DNA from: Morococcus cerebrosus
Lineage (GTDB): Bacteria; Pseudomonadota; Gammaproteobacteria; Burkholderiales; Neisseriaceae
Assembly: GCF_022749515.1 (NCBI RefSeq)
Contig: NZ_CP094242.1
Coordinates: 1,302,001 to 1,366,000, forward strand
DNA length: 64,000 nucleotides
Reading direction: 5' to 3'
The position numbers were made by a program, and so were the translations under genes. How positions within the stretch are numbered: the first letter of the stretch is position 1; every line of letters begins with the position of its first letter. The notes under the pieces were generated by a model, which saw only the letters and a program-made list of their open reading frames with translations, was not told the DNA's origin and searched no databases. Positions 28,598-38,736 of the stretch are shown piece by piece.

Positions 28598-29062
28598 ATG
28601 CAAGGCAATCAAGCTGTTATCGATTATATGAACGAACTGTTGTCCGGCGAGTTGGCTGCACGCGATCAATACTTCATCCACTCACGCCTGTACTCCGAAT
28701 GGGGCTACAACAAACTGTTCGAGCGTCTGAATCATGAGATGGAAGAAGAAACCACTCACGCCGAAGACTTCATCCGCCGTATCCTGATGCTGGGCGGTAC
28801 GCCTAAAATGACCCGTGCCGAACTGAACATCGGTACCGACGTGATCTCCTGCCTGAAAGCGGATTTGAACACCGAATACGAAGTGCGCGATGCATTGAAA
28901 AAAGGCATCAAACTGTGCGAAGAAGCACAAGACTACGTTACCCGTGATTTGATGATTGCCCAGTTGAAAGACACTGAAGAAGATCACGCGCACTGGCTGG
29001 AACAACAACTGCGCCTGATCGAACTCGTCGGCGAAGGCAACTACTACCAAAGCCAACTGTAA
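28598..29062 (+). CDS. bfrA: Bacterioferritin subunit A (ferroxidase type)
   Basis: A 154-aa ferritin-like subunit of an iron-storage shell. By alignment with E. coli Bfr the ferroxidase ligands are kept: Glu18 (GELAARDQYF), Glu51 and His54 (EEETTHAED), Glu94 (LNTEYEV) and Glu127/His130 (EEDHAHWLE). The haem-ligand Met52 position is Thr, so this subunit should not bind haem in the usual way. bfrB follows 22 bp later and has the opposite pattern. The start at 28598 is by similarity (MQGNQAVIDYMNELL). Confidence 0.93.
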   Translation: MQGNQAVIDYMNELLSGELAARDQYFIHSRLYSEWGYNKLFERLNHEMEEETTHAEDFIRRILMLGGTPKMTRAELNIGTDVISCLKADLNTEYEVRDALKKGIKLCEEAQDYVTRDLMIAQLKDTEEDHAHWLEQQLRLIELVGEGNYYQSQL

Positions 29063-29084
29063 TTAAGCGTATAAGGAGCTGAAA

Positions 29085-29558
29085 ATGAAAGGCGATCGCT
29101 TAGTTATCCGCGAATTGAATAAAAACTTGGGCTTGCTCTTGGTTACCATCAACCAATATTTCCTGCATGCCCGCATTTTGAAAAACTGGGGCTTTGAAGA
29201 ATTGGGCGAACATTTCTTCAAACAGTCCATCCGCGAAATGAAATCCGCAGACGATTTAATCGAGCGTATTTTGTTCTTGGAGGGTCTGCCTAACCTGCAA
29301 GAATTGGGCAAACTGCTGATTGGCGAATCAACCGAGGAAATCCTGACCTGCGATTTGACAAAAGAACAGGAAAAACACGATGCCCTCGTCGCTGCCATCG
29401 CCATCGCGGAACAACAGCAAGACTACGTCAGCCGTGATTTGTTGGAAAAACAAAAAGACATCAACGAAGAACACATCGACTGGCTCGAAACCCAGCAGGA
29501 GCTGATCGGCAAAGTCGGTTTGCCGAACTACCTGCAAACAGCGGCGCAAGAGGACTAA
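29085..29558 (+). CDS. bfrB: Bacterioferritin subunit B (haem-binding type)
   Basis: A 157-aa bacterioferritin. The haem-ligand Met52 is present ([16 protein letters not shown]), but ferroxidase residues are lost: the Glu18 position is Leu ([12 protein letters not shown]), His54 is Ser (EMKSADD) and the Glu127 position is Asn ([10 protein letters not shown]). This suggests it supplies haem for electron release while BfrA oxidises iron, in a mixed 24-mer. The ribosome site is AAGGAG. A hairpin terminator follows. Confidence 0.93.
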   Translation: MKGDRLVIRELNKNLGLLLVTINQYFLHARILKNWGFEELGEHFFKQSIREMKSADDLIERILFLEGLPNLQELGKLLIGESTEEILTCDLTKEQEKHDALVAAIAIAEQQQDYVSRDLLEKQKDINEEHIDWLETQQELIGKVGLPNYLQTAAQED

Positions 29559-29600
29559 AACACAAACCACTGCCAAATATAGCAGTCCCTGCACCCATAA

Positions 29601-29633
29601 ACGGCATATCTTTTCGGATATGCCGTTTTTCTT
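29601..29633 (+). terminator. Rho-independent terminator after bfrB
   Basis: ACGGCATATC and GATATGCCGT flank a 6-base loop and are followed by TTTTTCTTT, a standard intrinsic terminator 43 bp after the bfrB stop. Confidence 0.75.
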
Positions 29634-29839
29634 TACATCAAGCTCGTCTGAAAAACAGTATTTCAGTTTTTCAGACGACTTACCTTCTTCTAAAGAATAT
29701 GTAACCCCATGAAACCCCAACCCCATACAAAAGCCCTGAAAACCGGACAAGTTTTCAGGGCTTAATTTTATATTCTACACTTGTTTACACGCTAAAGGCT
29801 TGAAAAATAAAATGTAGTTTTAAGTAATAACTGTTCTCA

Positions 29840-29853
29840 TTGATGTAAGTCAA
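29840..29853 (+). promoter_or_regulatory. FNR-like binding site upstream of pflB
   Basis: TTGATGTAAGTCAA differs from the FNR consensus TTGAT-N4-ATCAA at a single base (GTCAA). It lies 123 bp before the pflB ATG, in keeping with oxygen control of pyruvate formate-lyase. The exact promoter spacing could not be assigned. Confidence 0.5.
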
Positions 29854-29975
29854 AAAAACATCGGGTATGCATTCACATCTCCGCCAATCGTTACACTTCA
29901 TAGAGCTAAAGTGCTATTCTGCAAAGGTAAATTTCTTCTACCTATAAATTCTATCTGACAAATTAGGAGCTTGAT

Positions 29976-32261
29976 ATGTCAACCGATGTACAGCAACGCC
30001 CTGCCGCTTGGGAAGGTTTTGTCGGCGGTAATTGGGAAACCAATGTCGACGTGCGCGATTTTATTCAGAAAAACTACACGCCTTATGAAGGCGATGCATC
30101 TTTCCTCGCGCCTGCAACCGAGGCAACGACCAAACTGTGGGCGGAAGTGATGGAAGGCATCAAAGTCGAAAACCGCACGCACGAACCCTACAAAATCGAC
30201 GCGCAAGTCGTGTCCGGCATTACCAGCCATGCGCCGGGTTATATCAATAAAGATTTGGAAACCATCGTCGGCCTGCAAACAGACGAGCCTCTGAAACGCT
30301 CGATCATGCCGTTCGGCGGTTTGAAAATGGTACAAGACGCGTGCAAAGTGTACAACGTCGAGTTGAACCCCGAAGTCAGCGAAATCTTTACCAAATACCG
30401 CAAAACCCACAACCAAGGTGTGTTTGACGTTTATACGCCCGACATCCGCCGTTGCCGTAAATCAGGCGTGATTACCGGCTTGCCAGATGCTTACGGTCGT
30501 GGCCGCATCATCGGCGACTACCGTCGCGTAGCATTGTACGGTATCGACTTCTTAATGAAAGACAAACTCAACCAGTTCAACTCGCTGCAAGCCGATTTGG
30601 AAAACGGTGTGGATTTGGAAGAAGTCATCCGCCGCCGCGAAGAAATCAACGAACAATACAAAGCCTTGGGTCAAATGAAAGAAATGGCGGCTTCTTACGG
30701 CTACGACATTTCCGACCCTGCGAAAAATGCGCAAGAAGCCATCCAATGGACTTACTTCGGCTACCTTGCCGCCGTTAAATCGCAAAACGGCGCCGCCATG
30801 TCGTTCGGTCGCGTATCTTCGTTCTTGGACATTTACATCGAGCGCGACTTGAAAAACGGCGTAATTACCGAAACCCAAGCGCAAGAATTTATCGACCATT
30901 TGGTGATGAAACTGCGTATGGTTCGTTTCCTGCGTACGCCCGAATACGACCAACTCTTCTCCGGCGACCCGATTTGGGCAACCGAATCCATCGGCGGTAT
31001 GGGTTTGGACGGCCGCACGCTGGTAACGCGCACCAACTTCCGCGTGCTGCACACCCTGTACAATATGGGTCCGTCTCCCGAACCGAACATCACCGTATTG
31101 TGGTCCGAACAGCTGCCGCAAGGCTTTAAAGAATTTTGCGCCAAAGTGTCCATCGACACCTCGTCCATCCAATATGAAAACGACGATTTGATGCGTCCGG
31201 ACTTCAACAGCGACGACTACGCCATTGCCTGCTGCGTCAGCCCGATGGTGGTCGGCAAACAAATGCAGTTCTTCGGCGCACGCGCCAACTTGGCGAAAAC
31301 CCTGCTGTACGCAATCAACGGCGGCGTGGACGAAAAATCCAAAGACCAGGTCGGCCCGAAAACCGAACCGATTATGGACGAAGTTTTGGACTACAACACT
31401 GTCTTTGCGCGCATGGACAAATTCATGGATTGGCTGGCCACCCAATACGTTACCGCGTTGAACATCATCCATTACATGCACGACAAATACAGCTACGAAG
31501 CCGCGTTGATGGCGCTGCACGACCGTGACGTGAAACGCACTATGGCTTGCGGTATCGCCGGTTTGTCTGTGGCCGCCGACTCACTGTCCGCCATCAAATA
31601 CGCCAAAGTCAAACCGATTCGTGATGAAAACGGTATTGCCGTCGACTTTGAAATCGAAGGCGAATATCCGCAGTTCGGTAACAACGACGACCGCGTGGAC
31701 GATATTGCCTGCGATTTGGTGGAACGCTTCATGAAAAAAGTGGCGACTCACAAAACTTACCGCAACGCAACGCCGACCCAGTCCGTGTTGACCATTACCT
31801 CCAACGTCGTGTACGGCAAAAAAACCGGCAACACGCCGGACGGTCGCCGCGCAGGCGCACCGTTCGGTCCGGGCGCCAACCCGATGCACGGCCGCGATGT
31901 CAATGGCGCCGTCGCTTCGCTGACTTCCGTAGCCAAACTGCCGTTTGAGTTTGCCAAAGACGGTATTTCCTACACCTTCTCCATCGTGCCGGGCGCATTG
32001 GGTAAAGACGAAAACTCCCGCGAACGCAACCTCGCAGGCCTGATGGACGGTTACTTCCACCACGAAGAAGGAGAAGTGGAAGGCGGCCAACACCTGAACG
32101 TCAACGTATTGACCCGCGAAACGCTGGAAGACGCGATGAACAATCCGGACAAATATCCGCAACTGACCATCCGCGTGTCCGGTTACGCCGTACGCTTCAA
32201 CTCGCTGACCCGAGAACAGCAGCTTGACGTGATTACCCGTACCTTTACACAAACCATGTAA
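29976..32261 (+). CDS. pflB: Formate C-acetyltransferase (pyruvate formate-lyase)
   Basis: Glycyl-radical enzyme splitting pyruvate with CoA into acetyl-CoA and formate under oxygen limitation. The 761-aa product matches E. coli PflB in length. The catalytic Cys pair is in [11 protein letters not shown] near residue 418, and the radical Gly is in [12 protein letters not shown] near 736. AGGAG lies 8 bp before the ATG. Its activase pflA follows 386 bp later, separated by a terminator and a full-length CREE, so the two probably have separate transcripts. Confidence 0.97.
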   Translation: MSTDVQQRPAAWEGFVGGNWETNVDVRDFIQKNYTPYEGDASFLAPATEATTKLWAEVMEGIKVENRTHEPYKIDAQVVSGITSHAPGYINKDLETIVGLQTDEPLKRSIMPFGGLKMVQDACKVYNVELNPEVSEIFTKYRKTHNQGVFDVYTPDIRRCRKSGVITGLPDAYGRGRIIGDYRRVALYGIDFLMKDKLNQFNSLQADLENGVDLEEVIRRREEINEQYKALGQMKEMAASYGYDISDPAKNAQEAIQWTYFGYLAAVKSQNGAAMSFGRVSSFLDIYIERDLKNGVITETQAQEFIDHLVMKLRMVRFLRTPEYDQLFSGDPIWATESIGGMGLDGRTLVTRTNFRVLHTLYNMGPSPEPNITVLWSEQLPQGFKEFCAKVSIDTSSIQYENDDLMRPDFNSDDYAIACCVSPMVVGKQMQFFGARANLAKTLLYAINGGVDEKSKDQVGPKTEPIMDEVLDYNTVFARMDKFMDWLATQYVTALNIIHYMHDKYSYEAALMALHDRDVKRTMACGIAGLSVAADSLSAIKYAKVKPIRDENGIAVDFEIEGEYPQFGNNDDRVDDIACDLVERFMKKVATHKTYRNATPTQSVLTITSNVVYGKKTGNTPDGRRAGAPFGPGANPMHGRDVNGAVASLTSVAKLPFEFAKDGISYTFSIVPGALGKDENSRERNLAGLMDGYFHHEEGEVEGGQHLNVNVLTRETLEDAMNNPDKYPQLTIRVSGYAVRFNSLTREQQLDVITRTFTQTM

Positions 32262-32282
32262 AGCAAAGGGTTTACAGTAAAC

Positions 32283-32326
32283 CAAGCCGGGGGACGGATT
32301 ATCCGGAACCCGGCTTGATTTTGCCT
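32283..32326 (+). terminator. Rho-independent terminator after pflB
   Basis: CAAGCCGGG and CCCGGCTTG form a GC-rich stem around a 22-base loop and are followed by ATTTTG, 21 bp after the stop. Confidence 0.6.
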
Positions 32327-32341
32327 GAAGCAATGGTTTGA

Positions 32342-32498
32342 TATAGTGGATTAAATTTAAATCAGGACAAGGCGACGAAGCCGCAGACAGTACAGATAGT
32401 ACTGAACCGATTCACTTGGTGCTTCAGCACCTTAGAGAATCGTTCTCTTTGAGCTAAGGCGAGGTAACGCCGTCCTGGTTTAAAGTTAATCCACTATA
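32342..32498. repeat. Correia element, full length
   Basis: 157 bp with intact inverted ends TATAGTGGATTAAATTTAAA / (complement) TATAGTGGATTAACTTTAAA, and the complete interior with CACTTGGTGCTTCAGCACCT. It lies between pflB and pflA, in the opposite orientation to the copy at 7229. Confidence 0.93.
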
Positions 32499-32647
32499 TC
32501 ACTAAAACGCGTTTACCTATTCCCAAACAGCCCATAAACTTCTCACAACAGGGAACGCAATGCCCGCATATTAATCCAATAAGAAGAACCCTCTGCAACA
32601 CAAAAGCAAGTTTTCAGACGACCCCAATATCCGGTACATCAGACACC

Positions 32648-33460
32648 ATGCAGACATCCATCGCCATCAACCCCGAAACACCCGCCCCCGCCAAAGACCT
32701 CGGACACCGCCATTACAACGGCAAAGGCATCGTCCATTCTGTAGAATCCTGTGGCGCGGTGGACGGCCCTGGATTGCGTTACGTCCTCTTTCTGCAAGGC
32801 TGCCTCATGCGCTGCCTATACTGCCACAACCGCGACACATGGGACTTGCACACCGAACAGGCCCAGGAAATGACCGTACCCGAAGTCATGAAGCAAGTCA
32901 TGTCCTACAGCCACTACCTGCGCGCCACAGGCGGCGGCGTTACCGCCACAGGCGGCGAACCGCTCCTGCAATACGAATTCGTACGCGACTGGTTCACCGC
33001 CTGCCGCGAACACGACATCCACACCTGCCTCGACAGCAACGGCTACGCCCTGCATTACGATTCCATCCTTGACGACCTGCTCGACCACACCAACCTCGTC
33101 ATGCTCGATTTAAAACAAATCGACCCCGAAATCCACAAAGTCCTCGTCGGCATCCCCAATACCAAAACCCTCAAATTCGCCCACTACCTCGCCGAACGCA
33201 AACAGCCCGCCCGCGTCCGCTACGTCGTCGTGCCGGGCTATACCGATGACGACCGTTCCGCCCACCTGCTCGGCGAATTCATCGCAGACATGGACAACGT
33301 CGAAATGGTCGAACTCCTTCCTTATCACGAACTGGGCGCGCACAAATGGGCATTGTGCGGCGACACCTACAAACTCACCGGCGTACATCCGCCTCCCAAA
33401 GAAACCATTCTCAAAATCAAATCGATTTTGGAAAGCTACGGCAAAAATATTATTTATTGA
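32648..33460 (+). CDS. pflA: Pyruvate formate-lyase 1-activating enzyme
   Basis: Radical SAM enzyme that installs the glycyl radical on PflB. The 270-aa product has [16 protein letters not shown] with the CxxxCxxC cluster near residues 57-63. [11 protein letters not shown] follows near 102, and the VPGYTDDD and [11 protein letters not shown] motifs are typical of PflA. The N-terminus extends about 25 residues beyond E. coli PflA. No clear ribosome site precedes the ATG at 32648; a lone DUS lies about 25 bp upstream. Confidence 0.95.
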   Translation: MQTSIAINPETPAPAKDLGHRHYNGKGIVHSVESCGAVDGPGLRYVLFLQGCLMRCLYCHNRDTWDLHTEQAQEMTVPEVMKQVMSYSHYLRATGGGVTATGGEPLLQYEFVRDWFTACREHDIHTCLDSNGYALHYDSILDDLLDHTNLVMLDLKQIDPEIHKVLVGIPNTKTLKFAHYLAERKQPARVRYVVVPGYTDDDRSAHLLGEFIADMDNVEMVELLPYHELGAHKWALCGDTYKLTGVHPPPKETILKIKSILESYGKNIIY

Positions 33461-33470
33461 GTTCAAATCC

Positions 33471-33517
33471 AAAAAGGTCGTCTGAAAATGAAATATTCGC
33501 TTTCAGACGACCTTTTA
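33471..33517. terminator. DUS hairpin terminator after pflA
   Basis: AAAAAGGTCGTCTGAAAA and a TTTCAGACGACCTTTTAG arm enclose a 13-base loop, 11 bp after the pflA stop. Confidence 0.75.
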
Positions 33518-33694
33518 GCACTCTTAATACATCCAAACATACAACTCATAAATCATATAATTCAGATAGTTAACAACTAATTATCTAAAATATGAAATAA
33601 AACCGAAATAAAACTATACTTTTTCTTAATTTATGCGATAATAGCTAAACAAATTCTTAGCTACTTTGATAACATCCCTTACGAGAACAGCACC

Positions 33695-34741
33695 ATGTCA
33701 GACGAAAAAAGCAAAGCCCTAGCCGCCGCCCTTGCCCAAATTGAAAAAAACTTCGGCAAAGGCTCCATCATGAAAATGGACGGTAGCCAGCAAGAAGAAA
33801 ACCTTGACGTCATCTCCACCGGCTCGCTCGGCGTGGACTTGGCACTAGGCGTCGGCGGTCTGCCGCGCGGCCGTGTCGTGGAAATCTTCGGCCCCGAATC
33901 CTCCGGTAAAACCACGCTCTGTCTCGAAGCCATTGCCCAATGCCAGAAAAACGGCGGTATCTGCGCCTTTATTGACGCCGAACACGCCTTCGACCCGATT
34001 TACGCCCGCAAACTCGGCGTTAAAGTAGAAGAACTCTACCTCTCCCAACCCGACACCGGAGAACAGGCTTTGGAAATCTGCGACACGCTGGTACGTTCCG
34101 GCGGCGTGGACATGGTTGTCGTTGACTCCGTAGCGGCCCTCGTACCCAAAGCCGAAATCGAAGGCGAAATGGGCGACAGCCACGTTGGCCTGCAAGCCCG
34201 CCTAATGAGCCAAGCCCTGCGCAAACTGACCGGCCACATCAAACGTACCAACACACTGGTCGTCTTCATCAACCAAATCCGTATGAAAATCGGCGTGATG
34301 TTCGGCAGCCCCGAAACCACCACCGGCGGTAACGCCCTCAAATTCTACGCTTCCGTCCGCCTCGACATCCGCCGCACAGGACAAATCAAAAAAGGCGACG
34401 ACGTTATCGGCAACGAAACCAAAGTCAAAGTCATCAAAAACAAAGTCGCCCCTCCGTTCCGCCAAGCCGAATTCGATATCCTGTACGGCGAAGGCGTAAG
34501 CTGGGAAGGCGAACTGATCGACCTTGGCGTCAAATATGACATCGTTGAAAAATCAGGCGCATGGTACAGCTACAACGGCGCCAAAATCGGACAAGGTAAA
34601 GACAACGTCCGCGTATGGCTGAAAGAAAACCCCGAAATCGCCAACGAAATCGACGCCAAAATCCGTGCCGCCGTGGGCATCAACGTTGATATTACCGAAG
34701 GCAAACTGGACGATACCGACGGAGAACGTCCGGAAGAATAA
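33695..34741 (+). CDS. recA: Recombinase RecA
   Basis: ATP-dependent strand-exchange protein, also needed for natural transformation in Neisseria. The 348-aa product has Walker [10 protein letters not shown] near residues 68-76, [20 protein letters not shown] near 143-162 (Walker B and loop L1) and loop L2 in [20 protein letters not shown] near 190-209. The 200-bp leader is AT-rich with GATAAT at 33637. No LexA-type box was recognised. IS1655 copy 3 lies 37 bp after the stop. Confidence 0.97.
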   Translation: MSDEKSKALAAALAQIEKNFGKGSIMKMDGSQQEENLDVISTGSLGVDLALGVGGLPRGRVVEIFGPESSGKTTLCLEAIAQCQKNGGICAFIDAEHAFDPIYARKLGVKVEELYLSQPDTGEQALEICDTLVRSGGVDMVVVDSVAALVPKAEIEGEMGDSHVGLQARLMSQALRKLTGHIKRTNTLVVFINQIRMKIGVMFGSPETTTGGNALKFYASVRLDIRRTGQIKKGDDVIGNETKVKVIKNKVAPPFRQAEFDILYGEGVSWEGELIDLGVKYDIVEKSGAWYSYNGAKIGQGKDNVRVWLKENPEIANEIDAKIRAAVGINVDITEGKLDDTDGERPEE

Positions 34742-34778
34742 GCTTCTGTTTGACTTCCAATTAAAAATATATAAGGTC

Positions 34779-35858
34779 CTTGGATTCGGATTTCAAGTGC
34801 AACACTAGGGTACCAGTGGTTGGAACAGATTTAAGAATAAAACACTTGGCGTTTCGTAGCCAAGTGTTTTTCTCGGCCGGTGGTTCAACTCATCTTGAAC
34901 CCTGCGTATCTCCCGATCGCTGATGTTTCGGAAATCGGTTTGTTTGGGGAAATATTGCCGGATGAGTCCATTGGTGTTCTCATTCAGCCCTTTCTCCCAA
35001 GAATGGTAAGGGCGGCAAAAATAGGTTTTCGCCTTCAATGCTTTGGCTATTTTGGTGTGTTGGTAGAACTCTTTGCCGTTATCCATGGTGATGGTGTGGA
35101 CTCTGGCTTTATATGCCTTTAATACCCTAATGGCCGCCCGGGCAGTGTCTTCGGCTTTTAAGTTCTTTAATTTGCAGATGATGGTGTAGCGGGTAGTGCG
35201 TTCGACCAAGGTCAATAACGCGCTTTTCTGATTTTTGCCGACGATGGTGTCGGCCTCCCAATCGCCGATGCGGGTTTTCTGGTCGACGATAGCAGGTCGG
35301 TTCTCTATGCCGACGCGGTTGGGCACTTTGCCTCTGGTCCATGTGCTGCCGTAGCGTTTGCGGTAGGGTTTGCTGCATATTCTGAGATGTTGCCACAAAG
35401 TGCCGCCGTTGCTTTTGTCTTGGCGAAGGTAGCGGTAAACGGTGCTGTGATGGAGTGTGATCCCGTGGTGTTTATGCAGGTAGGCACATACTTGTTCGGG
35501 ACTGAGTTTGCGGCGGATAAGGGTGTCGATGTGTTGAACCAGCTGCGAATCGAGCTTATAGGGTTTTCGCCGGTGCTGTTTGGTCAGCCGGCTTTGCTTC
35601 TGTGCTTTTTCGGCGCTGTATTGCTGCCCTTGGATGCAGTGCCGCTTGATTTCGCGGCTGATGGTGCTTTTGTGGCGGTTGAGCTGTTTGGCGATTTCGG
35701 CGATGGTGCAGTGGCGGGACAGGTATTGGATATGGTATCGTTCGTCTTGGGTCAGTTGTGTGTAGCTCATGGCAATCTTTCTTGCAGGAAAGGCCGTATG
35801 CTACCGCATACTGGCCTTTTTCTGTTATGGAAAGTTGCACTTCAAATGCGAATCCGCC
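34779..35858 (-). mobile_element. IS1655-like element, copy 3 (IS30 family)
   Basis: 1080 bp, with the same ends as copy 1, flanked by GTC (34776-34778 and 35859-35861). Without the element and one GTC, the target reads AAGGTCGTCTGAAAAC, a DUS just downstream of recA. Confidence 0.9.
34805..35770 (-). CDS. IS30-family transposase (IS1655 type), intact
   Basis: 321 aa, uninterrupted, with the helix-turn-helix and all three catalytic acidic residues as described for the copy at 6111. It carries ERTTRYT and NRVG, so it combines variants of copies 1 and 2. Confidence 0.93.
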   Translation of the reverse strand: MSYTQLTQDERYHIQYLSRHCTIAEIAKQLNRHKSTISREIKRHCIQGQQYSAEKAQKQSRLTKQHRRKPYKLDSQLVQHIDTLIRRKLSPEQVCAYLHKHHGITLHHSTVYRYLRQDKSNGGTLWQHLRICSKPYRKRYGSTWTRGKVPNRVGIENRPAIVDQKTRIGDWEADTIVGKNQKSALLTLVERTTRYTIICKLKNLKAEDTARAAIRVLKAYKARVHTITMDNGKEFYQHTKIAKALKAKTYFCRPYHSWEKGLNENTNGLIRQYFPKQTDFRNISDREIRRVQDELNHRPRKTLGYETPSVLFLNLFQPLVP

Positions 35859-35861
35859 GTC

Positions 35862-36155
35862 GTCTGAAAACAAATATAGCGTGTTCCGCTAAAAAGTTTT
35901 CGGGCGACCTTTCTGCACTCAACAGAAACATAGCTTTAAAATGATAGAAATGCCTACATCGTCACTCCTAAAGGAAGGAATCTAGAAATTAGAAATTACG
36001 GCAATTTTTAAATGTTACTGAAACAAACATCCAAGGTCTGGATTTCTGCCATGCCCCTCCCTCACGCGGGTGCAGCAGACAATGACGACTTTGAGATTCA
36101 TCTACTGTAATTTTAAAAATTTCAGAAATCCTGCTCCCTGTAACTTTTAATCTCC
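35862..36155. repeat. Intergenic region with decayed neisserial repeat
   Basis: No gene seen. GTCACTCCTAAAGGAAGGAATCTAG near 35960, AAGGTCTGGATTTCTGCC near 36032 and CAGACAATGACGA near 36070 resemble eroded neisserial intergenic mosaic (NIME/dRS3-like) modules, whose intact arms read ATTCCCGC...GCGGGAAT. The match is by general pattern only. A decayed DUS (TTTTCGGGCGACCT) lies near 35898. Confidence 0.3.
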
Positions 36156-37196
36156 CTACACCTTCACCCTACATCCTGATTTCGCGCTTTCATATACTTT
36201 TTCCAGCAACCACAGCACCTCCGCCACTTGGCGCGGCTGCACCGCTGCGGGAGATTTGCCTTGCAGCGCGTCATAAAGGTTTTCATAAAACGCCGCATAA
36301 TTGCCGCTGACGCTTTCGATTGTTTTGCGGACGACCACCCCGTCGATTTCTGTATGCAGGATGCCCCATTCGTCTTCCGGCTCACGGTTCCACGCTCCGA
36401 CGGGTTGCGCGCCGCCGAGCAGCAGGGCTTCTTGGTTGTCGGCGTTTTGTTTGACGTATGACCCGCGTTTGCCGTGCAAGGTCATGAACGGCAAAGGTTC
36501 GCGGGCATATTTGCTTGCAGTCAGGGCGACTTTTTTGCCGTCGGCGTAATAGAGCGCGATATAGAAATTGTCGTCGCTGACTGCTCCTTCATGCTGATAG
36601 CGCACGTCGGCATAAAGCTCGTCGGGCATCCCGAAAACATCGACCGCCATATCCATGAGGTGCGAACCCAAATCGTACACCAGCCCCACGCCCGCCTCGC
36701 CGGTTTCCTTCCAGCGTTTTTTGTTCAATGCAGCCGCATAACGCTCGAAACGGAACTCTGCATCCACAATTTCGCCCAAAAGGTCGTCTGAAAGCAGTTT
36801 TTTGGCGGTCAGCGGCGCGCTGTCCCAGCGGCGGTTTTGGTAAACGGTCAGCAATACGCCCTGCCGCTCGGCAAGTTCCGCCAGTTCCAAGGCTTGCGCC
36901 GCCGTGGCGCACAACGGTTTTTCCACCACCACATTTTTACCTGCACGCAAAGCCTGAGCGGCAAAATCGAAATGCGTTTGGTTCGGCGTGGTAATGACCA
37001 CCAAATCCACATCGTCGGTAAGCAACTCCACAAACGAACGCACGGTCTGCGCCTGCGGCAGGACTTCCTGCGCCCTATTGCCGCTGCGTTCAAACACGCG
37101 CACGACTTCAAACCGCGCATCCGCACGCCAAAACGGCAGATGAAACACCTGCGCCGACATGCCGAACCCCGCCAATCCGATTTTGATTTTCTGCAT
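36156..37196 (-). CDS. Gfo/Idh/MocA-family oxidoreductase
   Basis: A 346-aa NAD(P)-dependent dehydrogenase. The Rossmann start IKIGLAGFGMSAQVFHLPFW (residues 3-22) is followed by VVITTPNQTHFDFAAQALRA and VVEKPLCATAAQALELAEL, which contains the catalytic EKP Lys near residue 94. The C-terminal domain has YDLGSHLMDMAVDVFG with the conserved His near 180. The ATG at 37196 has AAGGAG 8 bp upstream. A DUS at 36780-36793 is read in-frame within LLSDDLLGE. The sugar or polyol substrate cannot be predicted. Confidence 0.88.
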   Translation of the reverse strand: MQKIKIGLAGFGMSAQVFHLPFWRADARFEVVRVFERSGNRAQEVLPQAQTVRSFVELLTDDVDLVVITTPNQTHFDFAAQALRAGKNVVVEKPLCATAAQALELAELAERQGVLLTVYQNRRWDSAPLTAKKLLSDDLLGEIVDAEFRFERYAAALNKKRWKETGEAGVGLVYDLGSHLMDMAVDVFGMPDELYADVRYQHEGAVSDDNFYIALYYADGKKVALTASKYAREPLPFMTLHGKRGSYVKQNADNQEALLLGGAQPVGAWNREPEDEWGILHTEIDGVVVRKTIESVSGNYAAFYENLYDALQGKSPAAVQPRQVAEVLWLLEKVYESAKSGCRVKV

Positions 37197-37314
37197 AGCC
37201 AAACTCCTTTTCAGACGACCTCAAATTGCCGTATATCCGTTATAATACCGCATTTATTTCACACAGGCCGTCTGAAAACAAAGTTGAAACGGCCGCCGCC
37301 GTTTAAGGAAAACC

Positions 37315-37686
37315 ATGAGAAAACCGCAACGCGGCTATGCCCGCCAAGACCGTGTCAAAGAACAAATCATGCGCGAACTGGCCGAGCTGGTCCGCACCGG
37401 CCTGAAAGACCCGCGCGCAGGCTTCATCACCATCAACGAAGTCGAAGTCACCCGCGATTACAGCCACGCCACCGTGTTCTACACCGTCCTCGACGACAGC
37501 ACCCGTGACATCACCGAAGAAGCCTTGGAACACGCCAAAGGCCACTTGCGCAGCGAATTGGCGAAACGCATCAAACTCTTCAAAACGCCCGAACTGCACT
37601 TCAAATACGACGAATCGCTCGAACGCGGCATGAGCATTTCCAGCCTCATCGACCAAGTAGCGGCGGAAAAGCCGGTGGAAGATTAA
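37315..37686 (+). CDS. rbfA: 30S ribosome-binding factor A
   Basis: A 123-aa KH-fold protein for 30S maturation: RQDRVKEQIMRELAELVRTG near residues 10-29, DPRAGFITINEVEVTRDYSH near 32-51 with the RbfA signature, and a C-terminal PELHFKYDESLERG. truB follows, as in the common rbfA-truB pairing, with a DUS hairpin in between. Confidence 0.95.
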   Translation: MRKPQRGYARQDRVKEQIMRELAELVRTGLKDPRAGFITINEVEVTRDYSHATVFYTVLDDSTRDITEEALEHAKGHLRSELAKRIKLFKTPELHFKYDESLERGMSISSLIDQVAAEKPVED

Positions 37687-37690
37687 AGGT

Positions 37691-37748
37691 AAAGGTCGTC
37701 TGAAAACGCCGCAGCAAAACCGCGAATCTGTTTTCAGACGACCTTTTG
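37691..37748. terminator. DUS hairpin between rbfA and truB
   Basis: AAAGGTCGTCTGAAAAC and GTTTTCAGACGACCTTTT-type arms enclose about 20 bases, 5 bp after the rbfA stop. It ends about 50 bp before truB, so it could terminate or attenuate. Confidence 0.6.
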
Positions 37749-37794
37749 CAATCTTTCCCACCCACACAACTGCCACTTACCCTTCCCCACCATC

Positions 37795-38709
37795 ATGACC
37801 GCCAAACCCGCCAAACGCCCCGTCAACGGCGTCCTCCTGCTCGACAAGCCCGAAGGACTTTCCAGCAATACCGCCCTGCAAAAAGCCCGCCGTCTCTACA
37901 ACGCCGAGAAAGCGGGGCATACCGGCGTACTCGATCCTTTGGCGACCGGACTTTTGCCCGTCTGCTTCGGCGAAGCGACCAAGTTCGCCCAATACTTGCT
38001 GGATGCCGACAAAGCCTACACCGCCACGCTGAAACTTGGCGAAGCCAGCAGCACGGGGGACGCCGAAGGCGAAATCATCGCCACCGCCCGCGCTGATATT
38101 TCCTTAGCCGAATTTCAGACGGCATGCCAAGCCCTGACAGGCAACATCCGCCAAGTGCCGCCGATGTTTTCTGCCCTCAAATACGAAGGCAAACCGCTGT
38201 ACGAATACGCCCGCAAAGGCATCGTTATCGAACGCAAACCGCGCGACATCACCATTTACGCCATTGATATTACCGAGTTTGACGCGCCCAAAGCCGTCAT
38301 CGACGTACGTTGCAGCAAAGGCACCTACATCCGCACCCTCAGCGAAGACATAGCCAAACACATCGGCACGTTCGCCCACCTGACCGCCCTGCGCCGCACC
38401 GAAACCGCCGGTTTCTCCATCCGCGAAAGCCACACGCTCGAAGCCTTGGCAGAATTAAACGAAACCGAACGCGACGCCCTGCTCCTGCCCTGCGACGTTT
38501 TAGTGCGGCACTTTCCCAAAATCGAACTGAACGACCGTGCCGTAACCATGCTCAAATGCGGCCAACGCCCGCAGTTTACCGAGGACATCTCCGCCAATCA
38601 GCCCATCCGCGTTTACGACAAGAGCGGAATATTTATCGGCTTGGTGGAATACCAAAAAGAAATCGGCCGCCTCAAAGCCCTGCGGCTGATGAACACGGCG
38701 AAAGACTGA
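37795..38709 (+). CDS. truB: tRNA pseudouridine-55 synthase
   Basis: Converts U55 of tRNAs to pseudouridine. The 304-aa product has RPVNGVLLLDKPEGLSSN near residues 8-25, catalytic Asp in GHTGVLDPLATGLLP near 42-56, and VDVRCSKGTYIRTLSEDIA with the TruB Arg/Tyr pocket near 167. A C-terminal PUA-like extension is present (GQRPQFTEDI). Confidence 0.96.
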   Translation: MTAKPAKRPVNGVLLLDKPEGLSSNTALQKARRLYNAEKAGHTGVLDPLATGLLPVCFGEATKFAQYLLDADKAYTATLKLGEASSTGDAEGEIIATARADISLAEFQTACQALTGNIRQVPPMFSALKYEGKPLYEYARKGIVIERKPRDITIYAIDITEFDAPKAVIDVRCSKGTYIRTLSEDIAKHIGTFAHLTALRRTETAGFSIRESHTLEALAELNETERDALLLPCDVLVRHFPKIELNDRAVTMLKCGQRPQFTEDISANQPIRVYDKSGIFIGLVEYQKEIGRLKALRLMNTAKD

Positions 38710-38736
38710 ATGGTTTGATAATTAAATTAAAATATA

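Larger units (their letters stand above)
29559..29975. other. bfrB-pflB intergenic region with three inverted repeats
   Basis: No gene is supported. After the bfrB terminator there is an inverted DUS pair at 29643-29680 and another hairpin at 29731-29764 (AAGCCCTGAAAAC with GTTTTCAGGGCTT, followed by AATTTTA). An FNR-like site follows at 29840. The remainder is the AT-rich pflB leader ending in the ribosome site AGGAG. Confidence 0.5.

Noticed and set aside
28399..28737. 112-codon ORF overlapping the start of bfrA
   Set aside because: Includes a DUS and runs into bfrA in another frame; no homology seen.
30552..31520. 322-codon minus-strand ORF opposite pflB
   Set aside because: Antisense shadow with no recognisable domain or ribosome site.
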